From Chitinophagaceae bacterium (lineage in GTDB: Bacteria > Bacteroidota > Bacteroidia > Chitinophagales > Chitinophagaceae), in the NCBI GenBank assembly GCA_016706055.1, contig JADJKL010000001.1, forward strand, positions 310,001 through 374,000: DNA of 64,000 nucleotides. The letters run 5' to 3'. Below, in pieces: positions 41,260 to 50,781 of the stretch. Under the pieces are notes generated by a model. It was not told the origin of the DNA and made no database searches. It saw nothing but the letters and a program-made list of their open reading frames with translations. Numbering within the stretch: position 1 is the stretch's first letter; each line of letters begins with the position of its first letter. Both the position numbers and the translations under genes were made by a program.

Positions 41260-44145
41260 ATGAATTTATTCGAACAACAATCCAACGAGTTTATTCCCCG
41301 CCACATCGGACCCAATGAAGCAGATACAAAAGAAATGCTGAAAAAAATTGGTGCTGGCAGTCTTGATGAATTAATTAATAATACCGTGCCGCCAGCCATC
41401 CGCATGAAAGATTCGCTGAATATTCCTGCGGCCATGAGTGAGCATGAATACCTGAAACATATAAAAGAAGTTTCGTTAAAGAATAAAGTTTTCACCAATT
41501 ATATAGGACAAGGTTATTATGACACCATCACTCCATCAGTAATACTGAGAAATGTTTTTGAAAATCCAGGATGGTACACTCAGTACACTCCATACCAAGC
41601 AGAAATTTCGCAGGGCAGATTAGAAAGTCTGTTGAATTTTCAAACGATGGTAAGTGATTTGACTGCTTTACCTATTGCAAATGCTTCTTTATTAGATGAA
41701 GCAACGGCTGCTGCCGAAGCAATGGCCATGTTCTTCAACTCGCTGAACAAGCAAGACCATATTGAAAGAGCAAAGTTTTTTGTGGATGCTGAAATATTTC
41801 CACAAACAAAAGATGTGTTGCGTACAAGAGCAATACCTGTAGGAATAGAAATAGTAGAAGGCGATTATAAAACAGCAACGATTGATGCTTCTTATTTCGG
41901 AGCTATTGTTCAATACCCGAATGATAAAGGTTCAGTGGAAGATTATACTGCATTTATTGAAACGGTTCATGCAGCAGGAGCTTATGTTGCAATGGCTACG
42001 GATTTATTAGCATTAACATTATTAACCCCTCCGGGAGAATTGGGTGCTGATGTTGCCATTGGTTCTGCACAACGATTTGGTGTGCCACTTGGTTATGGTG
42101 GGCCACATGCAGCATTCATGTCATGCAAAGATGAATTTAAAAGAAATATTCCCGGCCGCATTATCGGCATTAGTATAGATGCACAAGGCAATAGAGCATT
42201 GCGGATGGCATTGCAAACAAGAGAGCAACACATTAAAAGAGAAAAAGCTACTTCTAATATTTGCACGGCGCAGGCTTTGCTGGCAAACATGGCGGCTATG
42301 TACGCCGTGTATCACGGACCTGAAGGTTTAAAAAATATTGCGAAGCGAATTGCCTTGCTTACACAAACTGTTGCAGAAGCAATTGAAGAAAGAGGATTTG
42401 ATCTTGTGGCAAAAAACTTTTTCGACACCATTACCGTGAAAGTTAATGATAGCAGTGTAATAAGAACAAAAGCAGAGCAACAAAGAATCAATCTACGTTA
42501 TATCAGTAATAACCTTATCGGTATTTCATTGGACGAAACAACTGACATAAGCGACATTTATGACCTTATCAATTGTTTTGAAAACGAAAAAGATCCGGTT
42601 TCATTTAAAATCGATGAAGAAGCAGAATTACATAATATACCAAATGCTCTTTCAAGAAAATCAAAATTCTTACAACATAATGTTTTCAATTCGCATAGAA
42701 GCGAAAGCCAGATGATGCGATATATTAAGCAACTTGAGAATAAAGATCTTTCGTTGAACACTTCGATGATCTCTTTGGGAAGTTGCACCATGAAACTGAA
42801 TGCAGCTTCTGAAATGATGCCGCTTAGTTGGGCGCATTGGGGTAAGATGCATCCATTTGTTCCTACAGAGCAAGCATTGGGATATAAATTTATTGTAGAT
42901 GAATTAGGAAAATATCTCTGTGAGATAACTGCTTTTGATGCTTGTAGTTTACAACCCAACAGCGGTGCACAAGGAGAATATGCTGGCTTGTTAACCATCA
43001 AAGCTTTTCATGAAGCGAATGGTGATAAACAACGTAAAGTAATGTTGATTCCAATTTCAGCACATGGCACTAATCCTGCATCGGCAGTTATGTGCGGAAT
43101 GAAAGTGGTTGTAATTAAGGCGTTGGAGAATGGATACATTGATGTAGAAGATCTGAAAGCAAAAGCAACGCAGTACAGTAATGAACTGGCAGGCATCATG
43201 ATTACTTACCCAAGCACCTATGGTGTATATGAAGAAACGGTGAAAGAAATTACAGCCATCATTCACCAGCACGGCGGGCAAGTGTATATGGATGGTGCTA
43301 ATATGAATGCACAGGTTGGCTTAACTGCCCCGGGATTAATTGGTGCCGATGTTTGTCACCTGAACCTCCATAAAACATTTGCCATACCACATGGTGGTGG
43401 TGGCCCCGGCATGGGACCTATTTGTGTGAAAGCACATCTGGAAAAATATTTACCGGGACATGTGTCAATGGTCGACGGACAACAGTCAACAGCAAGTGGT
43501 GCAGTTTCAGCTGCTCCTTATGGCTCTGCCTCCATACTTCTAATTTCATATGGATATATAAGAATGTTGGGAAATGAAGGTGTGAAAGCTGCAACAGATT
43601 ATGCAATACTAAATGCAAATTATATGCGGGCAAGATTAGACGGTGCCTTTGATATTTTATATACCAACAATAACGGGCAATGTGCACATGAGTTTATTGT
43701 TGACTTAAGACCGTTTAAAAAATCAGCAGAAATAGAAGCAGAAGATGTTGCGAAGCGTTTAATTGATTATGGATTTCATGCACCAACCATGAGTTTTCCT
43801 GTTCCAGGAACGATTATGATCGAACCAACAGAAAGTGAAGACAAACCTGAGCTGGATCGTTTTTGTGATGCATTACTTTCTATCCGGGAAGAAATAAAAA
43901 TGATTGAAGAAGGTAAAGCGGATAGAAAAGACAATCCACTGAAACATGCTCCGCATACACAGGCTGTAGTTACAGCAGATGATTGGAATCATGTTTATGC
44001 AAGACAAACAGCTGCTTTTCCGTTGTATTATGTTACGCTGAATAAGTTCTGGCCATCTGTTGCCAGAGTGAATAATACTCACGGTGATAGAAATCTGATT
44101 TGCACTTGTGAACCGGTTGAAAGTTATATGGAAGTGGAAGCATAG
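41260..44145 (+). CDS. gcvP: Glycine dehydrogenase (decarboxylating), P-protein of the glycine cleavage system
   Basis: From ATG 41260 the product has 961 residues, full length for the fused P-protein. It decarboxylates glycine and passes the aminomethyl group to the lipoyl H-protein. Features: FIPRHIGPNEADTKEML at the N-terminus, GQGYYDTITPSVILRNVFEN, TPYQAEISQGRLESLLNFQT, SLGSCTMKLNAASEMMP in the second half, and HLNLHKTFAIPHGGGGPG, where Lys705 is the PLP-binding residue. Cytoplasmic, monocistronic here; gcvH and gcvT are not in the window. The open frame extends upstream to 41215 but ATG 41260 matches the family start. Confidence 0.98.
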   Translation: MNLFEQQSNEFIPRHIGPNEADTKEMLKKIGAGSLDELINNTVPPAIRMKDSLNIPAAMSEHEYLKHIKEVSLKNKVFTNYIGQGYYDTITPSVILRNVFENPGWYTQYTPYQAEISQGRLESLLNFQTMVSDLTALPIANASLLDEATAAAEAMAMFFNSLNKQDHIERAKFFVDAEIFPQTKDVLRTRAIPVGIEIVEGDYKTATIDASYFGAIVQYPNDKGSVEDYTAFIETVHAAGAYVAMATDLLALTLLTPPGELGADVAIGSAQRFGVPLGYGGPHAAFMSCKDEFKRNIPGRIIGISIDAQGNRALRMALQTREQHIKREKATSNICTAQALLANMAAMYAVYHGPEGLKNIAKRIALLTQTVAEAIEERGFDLVAKNFFDTITVKVNDSSVIRTKAEQQRINLRYISNNLIGISLDETTDISDIYDLINCFENEKDPVSFKIDEEAELHNIPNALSRKSKFLQHNVFNSHRSESQMMRYIKQLENKDLSLNTSMISLGSCTMKLNAASEMMPLSWAHWGKMHPFVPTEQALGYKFIVDELGKYLCEITAFDACSLQPNSGAQGEYAGLLTIKAFHEANGDKQRKVMLIPISAHGTNPASAVMCGMKVVVIKALENGYIDVEDLKAKATQYSNELAGIMITYPSTYGVYEETVKEITAIIHQHGGQVYMDGANMNAQVGLTAPGLIGADVCHLNLHKTFAIPHGGGGPGMGPICVKAHLEKYLPGHVSMVDGQQSTASGAVSAAPYGSASILLISYGYIRMLGNEGVKAATDYAILNANYMRARLDGAFDILYTNNNGQCAHEFIVDLRPFKKSAEIEAEDVAKRLIDYGFHAPTMSFPVPGTIMIEPTESEDKPELDRFCDALLSIREEIKMIEEGKADRKDNPLKHAPHTQAVVTADDWNHVYARQTAAFPLYYVTLNKFWPSVARVNNTHGDRNLICTCEPVESYMEVEA

Positions 44146-44252
44146 GTTTCTAAAGCCATCAGTATCAGTTGTTTTATTGATCGAATATCATTTATATGAC
44201 ATTCCCGAATATTAGTGTTATTTTTAATGCCTTAATCAATAAACACAATACA

Positions 44253-44456
44253 ATGAGCGACAAAAATCAAGGGGTAGTTAAATTTTTCAACCCTGAAAAA
44301 GGCTTTGGATTTATCAAACATGATGATTCAGGCAAAGAAACATTTGTTCACAGCAGTGGACTTATCGACCAAGTAAACGAAGGCGACAAAGTTGAATTCG
44401 ATCTACAGGAAGGTAAAAAAGGCATGAATGCCGTAAATGTAAAAAAAGTAGGATAA
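44253..44456 (+). CDS. Cold-shock-domain protein (CspA family)
   Basis: From ATG 44253 the product has 67 residues. The OB-fold carries RNP1 KGFGFI and RNP2-like TFVHSS: VVKFFNPEKGFGFIKHDDSG, KETFVHSSGL and GDKVEFDLQEGKKGMNAVNV. It binds single-stranded RNA or DNA and melts structure. There are about 100 bases between gcvP and the start, probably with its own promoter; a strong terminator follows. The longer frame beginning at 44196 is leader sequence. Confidence 0.96.
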   Translation: MSDKNQGVVKFFNPEKGFGFIKHDDSGKETFVHSSGLIDQVNEGDKVEFDLQEGKKGMNAVNVKKVG

Positions 44457-44487
44457 GATATTTTTAAATAAATAACTAATTCAAACT

Positions 44488-44517
44488 AAAAGACCTCCGA
44501 TAAATCGGAGGTCTTTT
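44488..44517 (+). terminator. Rho-independent terminator after the cold-shock gene
   Basis: AAAAGACCTCCGA and TCGGAGGTCTTTT form a 13-bp stem with loop TAAA and a T-run. It also lies about 20 bases from the 3' end of the convergent DUF6600 gene, so it can serve both. Confidence 0.92.
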
Positions 44518-44539
44518 TATATTATAGATTAAGGCTTAA

Positions 44540-45196
44540 TTAAAAATTTCTTTTCTTAGATCCTCTTTCTGAATTATTCCTACTTTCAGTTGCTGGTCTG
44601 TTGTTACCACTGGTTCTTTCCACTTGGCGGGGTTGCTGTGCTGGCCTGCTTTCCACTTGACGAGGTTGTTGTGCAGGTCGGCTTTCTACCCGTTGAGGAG
44701 CTTGACTGTTTCCATTATCCCTACGTTCAAACTGGCGAGGCTGTTGCTGCGGAGTAGAACGAGGTTGTTGTGGTTGTGTCGATGGCATTGTCCTCGGCTG
44801 CTGCGTTCTTCTTTCCATCTGTTGTGATGGTTGCGAAGGCTGACGATCTGGCCTTGTATTTTCAATCCTTCTATTATTCGGCTGGGTAACAGTCCTGTCA
44901 GTAGGCACATTTCCTCTATCATTCCTGCGGTCTAATCGTCTGTCAGGCGAATTGTTATTCGCTGGAGAAGTTGAAGGATTATTTCTTTCAGGCTGTCTTG
45001 TTATCTGCCTGTTGTTCCTATTATTCGGGCCGTCGTTTGTTCTATCAATAGCTCTTCTATCAGGAAGATTGTTGCCACGGTTATTCACATTGCTGTTTGG
45101 CCTTCCGTTGTTATTATTACGAACTGTAGCATTATTATTTCTATCGTTTCTAAAGTTTCCTTCTTTTTTCATATCGTTCAAACTGACGTGGAGCAA
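44540..45196 (-). CDS. Disordered Arg/Gln/Asn/Pro-rich C-terminal part of the DUF6600 gene (frameshifted)
   Basis: This frame gives a low-complexity tail of about 205 residues: runs such as NNNATVRNNNNGRPNSN, then repeats around QQPRQVESRPAQQPRQVE. The first dozen codons of the open frame are out of the true frame. Reading the upstream protein past ERYEK with one A removed from the A6 run (plus-strand T6 at 45164-45169) gives KEGNFRNDRNNN and continues here. The tail is strongly basic and predicted unstructured, perhaps for binding polyanions or cell-wall material. Not a separate gene. Confidence 0.75.
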   Translation of the reverse strand: MLHVSLNDMKKEGNFRNDRNNNATVRNNNNGRPNSNVNNRGNNLPDRRAIDRTNDGPNNRNNRQITRQPERNNPSTSPANNNSPDRRLDRRNDRGNVPTDRTVTQPNNRRIENTRPDRQPSQPSQQMERRTQQPRTMPSTQPQQPRSTPQQQPRQFERRDNGNSQAPQRVESRPAQQPRQVESRPAQQPRQVERTSGNNRPATESRNNSERGSKKRNF

Positions 45197-46013
45197 CAGT
45201 TCTGTTATTGCTATTATTCTGTCTTACATTCGGACGATAGAAAGACACTTCATTACCTCTAAAATTAGATCTGCCCGGAAGATTAGATTGTCTGAAACGT
45301 ACAGGATTAATTCTTCCAGTATATCTTTCAAATTCTACACGTCTTGGACCGGATCTAAAACCATAGTTTCCACCGTACCGATAATTATTGATGATAATGT
45401 TTGTTTGATTTATAATTGTAACGTTTCTTCCACGATCAATATAATAACGATTGATGTAAGGAGAAGCAATATAACGCCTTGGAGCAAAGCACCAGAAATT
45501 GTAAGGAGGTGAATAGCTGCCAATATTAAAATTAACGTTGATGTTGATGCCCGGTCTTATTGGTGCCCAACCATAATAATCGCCACCATCTCTCCAGGCT
45601 ACCCATGCAGGCGACCATTCATAACCCGGTACCCAATACCATCCATAGTATGGATCGTTATCCCAACGACCATAGTGAAATGGTGCCCATCCCCAATCGT
45701 AATCGGAAACCCACATCCATTCGTAATCATCTGTCCAAACCCAATGACCATTAGTGCTGTACGGTTGAAAATCCTGATCTGCATCAGGCACCCATACATA
45801 TCCTTGACCCGGATAATCTATCCACTGGCCATAAGGACTGAGTTCATCATAGAATGTTTGATAAGAAACATCACGGTCGTTATTATAATTATTATCATCA
45901 TAATAATTATTGTTGTTGTAATCATCGTTGTACTGTGCAGACACATTATTAACGGTGGAACCAACAAGCACCATGAAGCAAGCAATAGCTGTAATTTTCA
46001 AGATACGTTTCAT
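45150..46013 (-). CDS. DUF6600 domain secreted protein, N-terminal part
   Basis: From ATG 46013 the frame has 287 codons with a signal peptide (MKRILKITAIACFMVLVGST). After an Asn/Asp/Tyr-rich linker come tandem Trp/Tyr-rich motifs typical of DUF6600: LSPYGQWIDYPGQGYVWVP, NGHWVWTDDYEWMWVSDYDW, APFHYGRWDNDPYYGWYWVP and YEWSPAWVAWRDGGDYYGWA, followed by ASPYINRYYIDRGRNVTIIN. Function is unknown; exported, probably to the cell envelope. The intact gene would be 44540-46013, about 490 residues, with a long disordered tail; the stop at 45150 follows a one-base gain or two-base loss in an A-run. Confidence 0.85.
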   Translation of the reverse strand: MKRILKITAIACFMVLVGSTVNNVSAQYNDDYNNNNYYDDNNYNNDRDVSYQTFYDELSPYGQWIDYPGQGYVWVPDADQDFQPYSTNGHWVWTDDYEWMWVSDYDWGWAPFHYGRWDNDPYYGWYWVPGYEWSPAWVAWRDGGDYYGWAPIRPGININVNFNIGSYSPPYNFWCFAPRRYIASPYINRYYIDRGRNVTIINQTNIIINNYRYGGNYGFRSGPRRVEFERYTGRINPVRFRQSNLPGRSNFRGNEVSFYRPNVRQNNSNNRTVAPRQFERYEKRRKL

Positions 46014-46165
46014 GTTAAATGTTTTTGTAAAAAATAATGGCATACGGAACTGTTTTAATGTTCTTTCTAAATCCATCCTTTTGATGCGATTATTATGCCA
46101 TTAGTGGCATTGCTCAACCATACAAAGGTTTTTTAAGAAAAAATTATGCTAACTGTTAAAATAAA

Positions 46166-46193
46166 ATGGGCTACTTACAAAAGCAGCCCATTC
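46166..46193 (-). terminator. Hairpin terminator after the DUF4399 gene
   Basis: AATGGGCT and AGCCCATT pair around a 12-base loop; on the minus strand it is followed by TTTATTTT. It starts 26 bases after the DUF4399 stop. Confidence 0.75.
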
Positions 46194-46218
46194 AATTATG
46201 TAAATCCAAGAAAATATT

Positions 46219-46722
46219 TTATTTCACATTCACTGTCAAGGATGCTGCTAGTTTACCTCCGTAAGAACGGTGCAATCCATCAGCTAGTTGCAATGTAAGC
46301 TTATGCTTTCCGGGAGTTAGTTTCAACTCATATTCAGTTTGAGCATTGCCAAAATGTATATTCACAGAATCTTTCGGAACAATAGTGCCGGTTGCTAATG
46401 AATCCGGTCCATCAATAATTAAATGATGGTGACCTGATGCAGGCCTTACCAGTCCGGCAGAATCTATATGCATTGCTTCAACACCCATTTCTAATGTAAA
46501 CGGAGAAGAAATAGTCGCATTATCTTTCAAATTGGCAAATAGAACTTTAGCTCCTTCGGGGATCGCCGGAATAGGAGGCACCTCGCCAGTTGTGGCTGAA
46601 TGATCCATATTACTATGGTCCATAACCATTGTATCTTTTTTTGTGTCTTTATCATCACCTGAGTTATTGCAGGAAGCTAACACTACAAAACATATTGCGG
46701 AAAAAAATAATTTCATTTTCAT
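46219..46722 (-). CDS. DUF4399 lipoprotein with His/Met-rich N-terminus
   Basis: 167 residues. A lipoprotein signal ends VVLASCNNSG, then a linker with MVMDHSNMDHS resembling copper-binding Met/His clusters. The DUF4399 domain runs from about residue 55: VLFANLKDNATISSPFTLEM, SGHHHLIIDGPDSL, then PGKHKLTLQLADGLHRSYGG. Proteins of this family are exported and of unknown function. The His cluster GHHHLIID, together with the MDHSNMDHS stretch, makes metal binding plausible but unproven. Monocistronic, with a terminator at 46166-46193. Confidence 0.88.
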   Translation of the reverse strand: MKMKLFFSAICFVVLASCNNSGDDKDTKKDTMVMDHSNMDHSATTGEVPPIPAIPEGAKVLFANLKDNATISSPFTLEMGVEAMHIDSAGLVRPASGHHHLIIDGPDSLATGTIVPKDSVNIHFGNAQTEYELKLTPGKHKLTLQLADGLHRSYGGKLAASLTVNVK

Positions 46723-46820
46723 TGTTTTTAATTTAGATATTAAAGGTAAGAAGAATTAAGGGTGGAATAAATTACTGCTTCTACAATTATGAATAATAGT
46801 AACTTTAAATAAATTCTTCT

Positions 46821-47672
46821 ATGGATCAGCAAATAATAAACCTGTACGATGAGTACACACATAAGCCATTAAGCAGAAGTGAATTTTTAAGAAAGCTTGC
46901 TATTCTTGCGGGTGGAACTGCAGCAGCAATGACATTGCTACCATTGCTGGAGGTTAATTATGCAAATGCTGCCACCACTAATTCTGAAGAGCTTTTCACA
47001 GAAAGAATTGTATATTCCGGAATTAACGGAGACATGCAAGCCTATGTGGCCAGGCCAAAAGAAAATAAACCTTATGCAACAGTGGTTGTAATCCATGAAA
47101 ACCGCGGATTGAATGCACATATAGAAGATGTTACAAGAAGGGCTGCTAAAGCCGGCTACCTTGCCATCGCACCAAATGCATTGTCTTCACTTGGAGGCAC
47201 TCCGGAAAACGAAGATGAAGCAAGAACTAAATTTCAACAACTAAAAGCAGAAGACAGCTTACAAAACTTTATTAAAGTGTTTGATTACTTAGGTACAAGA
47301 AAAGATAGTAATGGCAAGTTTGGTTGTGTTGGTTTTTGCTGGGGTGGAGCAATGGCAAACAGTCTTGCAGTAAATGTTCCTTCGCTGAAAGCAGCCGTAC
47401 CTTTTTATGGAAGGCAACCTGCTGCGGACGAGGTATCTAAAATAAAAGCTGCCATTCAAATGCATTATGGCGGATTGGATGAAAGGGTAAATGCAGGCAT
47501 TCCAGCCTATGAAGAAGCCTTAAAGAAAAACAATATACCATACGAAGTCTACATTTATGAAGGAGCTAATCATGCGTTTCATAATGACACTGCTCCTACC
47601 CGATACAATAAAGAGGCAGCAGAGCTAGCCTGGAAACGAACTCTCGATTTTTTTGCCAAATACCTGAAGTAG
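46821..47672 (+). CDS. Dienelactone hydrolase family protein with Tat-like signal
   Basis: 283 residues. The N-terminus contains KPLSRSEFLRKLAILAGGTA followed by a hydrophobic stretch, suggesting export (Tat-like, but without a strict RR pair). The alpha/beta-hydrolase core has VVIHENRGLNAHIEDVTRRA (family Glu), the nucleophile elbow GCVGFCWGGAMAN with Cys, GGLDERVNAGI with Asp and GANHAFHNDT with His: the dienelactone hydrolase Cys-Asp-His triad. The natural substrate is unknown. First gene of a compact group with the J-domain protein (13-base gap) and ABC-F ATPase. Confidence 0.93.
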   Translation: MDQQIINLYDEYTHKPLSRSEFLRKLAILAGGTAAAMTLLPLLEVNYANAATTNSEELFTERIVYSGINGDMQAYVARPKENKPYATVVVIHENRGLNAHIEDVTRRAAKAGYLAIAPNALSSLGGTPENEDEARTKFQQLKAEDSLQNFIKVFDYLGTRKDSNGKFGCVGFCWGGAMANSLAVNVPSLKAAVPFYGRQPAADEVSKIKAAIQMHYGGLDERVNAGIPAYEEALKKNNIPYEVYIYEGANHAFHNDTAPTRYNKEAAELAWKRTLDFFAKYLK

Positions 47673-47685
47673 TTTTTCTTTGCTT

Positions 47686-48336
47686 ATGCACCTGAAAGAT
47701 TACTACGCTATACTTGAAATAGAAACTTCAGCTTCTGCTACTGAAATTAAAAAATCGTTCCGACGTCTTGCACAGCAATTTCATCCGGATAAAAATCAGG
47801 CAGACCCGTATGCCTCTGCACAATTCACTGAAATAAAAGAAGCTTATGAGGTATTGACTAATCCATCTAAGAAAGAATACTATCTACAACAACGCTGGTA
47901 CAACCAAAGCATTGGAAAAAGAAAAAAACAGGACACCATAACACCAGTTGCTATTTTGAAACATGGATTAGAATTGGAAAGACATGTTTCTACACTTGAT
48001 GCATTTAGAATGGATAAACAAGGCTTAGAGCAGTATATTCTTGAACTTCTTTCAAACGAGACAGTCAACAAATTAAAACAATTCGAAGAGCCAGATATCA
48101 TTTCACAAATTGTACAAACTACACTTCAAACCATAAGTATATTACCTAACCGATATTCAAAATCAGTGCTACTGCAACTAACCCTGCTTGCAGCAACAAA
48201 TGAAGATGCTACTCAGCAAATTCAATCATTCTCTGTAAAATCAAACAAAAAGCACCAACAGGAAAAGTATTCAACTTTGATTATTATTGGTATTACAATA
48301 ATTATTTGTTTGCTTATCTTTTTGGCTGGCCGTTAA
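47686..48336 (+). CDS. J-domain protein with C-terminal membrane anchor
   Basis: From ATG 47686 the product has 216 residues. The J domain occupies residues 4-70, with HPD at 33-35 (RLAQQFHPDKNQADP) and YEVLTNPSKKEYYLQ. There is no G/F or zinc-finger part, so it is not DnaJ itself but a specialised co-chaperone (class C-like) that would stimulate an Hsp70. The middle is helical and unrecognised; a single C-terminal membrane helix (LIIIGITIIICLLIFLAG) anchors it. It lies 14 bases upstream of the ABC-F gene. Confidence 0.92.
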   Translation: MHLKDYYAILEIETSASATEIKKSFRRLAQQFHPDKNQADPYASAQFTEIKEAYEVLTNPSKKEYYLQQRWYNQSIGKRKKQDTITPVAILKHGLELERHVSTLDAFRMDKQGLEQYILELLSNETVNKLKQFEEPDIISQIVQTTLQTISILPNRYSKSVLLQLTLLAATNEDATQQIQSFSVKSNKKHQQEKYSTLIIIGITIIICLLIFLAGR

Positions 48337-48350
48337 GCTATATTTGCAAA

Positions 48351-50255
48351 ATGCATTATGTGTCAGTCGAGAACTTATCTAAAAGTTACGGAATTCAGCC
48401 TCTTTTTTCTAATATAACCTTTCATATTGAAGAAGGCGACAAGATTGCTCTGGTAGCTAGAAACGGTACCGGAAAATCTACTTTATTAAAAATTCTCTCC
48501 GGTTTGGAAACTGCGGAAAGCGGAAAAGTATGGGTAAACAAAGACGTTGATGTTGTTCTTTTTGAACAAGAGCCTGTGTTCGATGAAAGCAAATCAATTC
48601 TTGATAATATTTTCTTTCACAACCACCCAGTCATCAATGCCATCAAAGAATTTGAACTTGCCAGTGAAGAAGAAAATATAGACAGACTTAGTGACGCCAT
48701 AGTAAAAATGGATGACCTCAGTGCCTGGGATTTTGATACAAAAGTAAAACAGGTATTAGGAAAATTGAATATTCATCACCTAAATCAACCAGTAGGCACT
48801 TTAAGCGGTGGACAAAGAAAAAGAGTAGCTCTTGCAAAAACCCTAATTGATATTGGTTTTGAACATAAGCATGTTTTATTAATAATGGATGAACCTACCA
48901 ACCATCTTGATGTGGAAATGGTAGAGTGGCTGGAACATTATCTGGATAAGGAAAATGTAACACTACTTTTAGTAACCCATGACAGATATTTTCTAGATGC
49001 GGTCTGCGATGAAATATGGGAAATGGATGGCAGCAATCTTTATACGCATAAAGGTGATTATCAGAATTACCTAGAGAAAAAAGCTGCGAGAATAGAAAGC
49101 GAAGCATCCAGTATTGATAAAGCAAAAAATTTATATCGCAAAGAACTGGAGTGGATGCGAAAGCAACCCAAAGCAAGAACGACAAAAAGTAAAAGCCGTC
49201 AGGATAATTTTTATGTAGTAGAGAAAAAAGCCAAAGAACAGCTTGTGGATGAGCAATTACAACTAGACATGAAGATGAGCCGGCTTGGCGGGAAAATAGT
49301 TGAACTTAAAAAAGTATATAAAAGCTATGACGAAAAAGTTTTATTAAAAGGCTTTGATTATACTTTTAAAAAAGGAGAAAGAATCGGGATTGTAGGAAAG
49401 AACGGTGCGGGTAAATCCACCTTTATAAACATACTACAGGGATTAGATAAAGCAGACAGCGGCAAAGTTAATATAGGCGATACCGTCATATTCGGAAATT
49501 ATTCGCAAACAGGACTTGAAGTGAAAACTGATGTACGGGTTATTGAGTTTGTAAAAAATATTGCCGAACATTTTCCGTTAGCAAGCGGCGGTACATTGAG
49601 TGCTGCGCAGTTTCTTCAACTTTTTTTATTTGAACCTGATAAACAATACACCTATATCAGCAAGCTAAGCGGTGGAGAAAAGAGAAGATTACATCTGCTC
49701 TCTATCCTTTTCAGAAATCCCAATTTTTTGATATTGGATGAGCCGACGAATGATCTTGATCTTCCTACGCTTGGTGTACTGGAAAATTTTTTAAGTGAAT
49801 TTCCCGGTTGTCTGTTAATCGTTTCCCATGACCGTTATTTTATGGACAGACTCGTTGATCACTTATTTGTTTTTGAAGGAGACGGAATGATTAAAGATTT
49901 TCCTGGCAATTATTCCTTGTATCGAGAGTCTATAGTTAATGGCATATTACCACCGGAAAGCAAAGGGTCAATTGTTTCTGGTAAAGCTGAAAAGAAAGAG
50001 CCACCAATAGAATTAGAGCCAAAGCAAAAAGAAGAAAAAAAACAATTTTCGTTTAAAGAGAAAAGAGAATTTGAACTTTTAGAAAAAGAAATAAAAGAGC
50101 TTACCACAGAAAAAGAAACTGTAACAGAAAAGCTCAACAACGGAAATACTCCTTTTGATGAATTACAGAAACTATCGCTACGAATTGGAGAAATAACTCT
50201 GCTATTGGATGAAAAAGAGTTTCGTTGGTTGGAGCTTAGTGAAATACAAATCTGA
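48351..50255 (+). CDS. ABC-F family ATPase (Uup-like)
   Basis: From ATG 48351 the product has 634 residues and two ATPase domains without membrane segments. Domain 1: RNGTGKSTLLK, LSGGQRKRVALAKTL and IMDEPTNHLDVEMVEW. Linker helices with the P-site-tRNA-interaction region: MRKQPKARTTKSKSRQDNFY. Domain 2: GKNGAGKSTFIN, LSGGEKRRLHLLSIL and ILDEPTNDLDLPTLGV. A C-terminal coiled coil (FSFKEKREFELLEKEIKEL) fits Uup, which binds DNA or ribosomes. ABC-F proteins act on the ribosome in translation or antibiotic protection; the Uup-type tail favours a housekeeping role. Cotranscribed with the J-domain gene. Confidence 0.93.
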   Translation: MHYVSVENLSKSYGIQPLFSNITFHIEEGDKIALVARNGTGKSTLLKILSGLETAESGKVWVNKDVDVVLFEQEPVFDESKSILDNIFFHNHPVINAIKEFELASEEENIDRLSDAIVKMDDLSAWDFDTKVKQVLGKLNIHHLNQPVGTLSGGQRKRVALAKTLIDIGFEHKHVLLIMDEPTNHLDVEMVEWLEHYLDKENVTLLLVTHDRYFLDAVCDEIWEMDGSNLYTHKGDYQNYLEKKAARIESEASSIDKAKNLYRKELEWMRKQPKARTTKSKSRQDNFYVVEKKAKEQLVDEQLQLDMKMSRLGGKIVELKKVYKSYDEKVLLKGFDYTFKKGERIGIVGKNGAGKSTFINILQGLDKADSGKVNIGDTVIFGNYSQTGLEVKTDVRVIEFVKNIAEHFPLASGGTLSAAQFLQLFLFEPDKQYTYISKLSGGEKRRLHLLSILFRNPNFLILDEPTNDLDLPTLGVLENFLSEFPGCLLIVSHDRYFMDRLVDHLFVFEGDGMIKDFPGNYSLYRESIVNGILPPESKGSIVSGKAEKKEPPIELEPKQKEEKKQFSFKEKREFELLEKEIKELTTEKETVTEKLNNGNTPFDELQKLSLRIGEITLLLDEKEFRWLELSEIQI

Positions 50256-50336
50256 TTTCCAAATCAAATATTTGTTTGCTTTTGATGGCAATCTTACAAT
50301 AGAATATTATCTTTAGCAATACCTTACCGAAATTAC

Positions 50337-50771
50337 ATGCTAATGCTTAGGACAGTATTATTTATTTTTCTTTTGACTACTTCGCTGTCCTCTCCTGCAA
50401 GTCTTCATCCGGACAAATCGTCTAGTGAAGAAAAAAATCTTTTTATAAATGTTGATGAAATCGGCATCATTTCAATTAGCCGAGATACTGTTTCAAGTGA
50501 TGAACTAGCAAGGTATTTACAAGAAAGGCTTTTCAAAAGTTATATGGGAACCGGCAAAATGTACAATAAAATATTGCTAATTAAACCAGAAGGTGATGTA
50601 CCTGAAATGGTGATGGAAGTTGTACTGACTGAAATTAAAACTGGACAACAAAGAGCTTTAAAAGAATTATGTCTTCAAAAGCATAAAGATTTTTTTGAGA
50701 ATATATCGCAACGGCAACAAGAAAAACTTAAAAAACAATTCCCTGTATTATTTCAAACTAACTATTCCTGA
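50337..50771 (+). CDS. Secreted protein with an ExbD-like domain (tentative)
   Basis: 144 residues with a signal peptide (MLMLRTVLFIFLLTTSLSSP). The mature part resembles the periplasmic domain of ExbD/TolR: a strand FINVDEIGIISISRDTVSS, then DELARYLQERLFKSY, then ILLIKPEGDVPEMVMEVVLT and a helical tail (FENISQRQQEKLKKQFPVLF). It lacks the usual ExbD membrane helix with its Asp, so if related it cannot use proton motive force. The resemblance is by eye and uncertain. The next gene is 10 bases downstream; they are probably one transcript, 81 bases after ABC-F. Confidence 0.6.
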   Translation: MLMLRTVLFIFLLTTSLSSPASLHPDKSSSEEKNLFINVDEIGIISISRDTVSSDELARYLQERLFKSYMGTGKMYNKILLIKPEGDVPEMVMEVVLTEIKTGQQRALKELCLQKHKDFFENISQRQQEKLKKQFPVLFQTNYS

Positions 50772-50781
50772 ATTGACTTTT

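Noticed and set aside
44540..45196. Independent low-complexity gene
   Set aside because: The first codons are out of frame with the DUF6600 gene; one base repair in the A-run fuses them into a single coherent protein.
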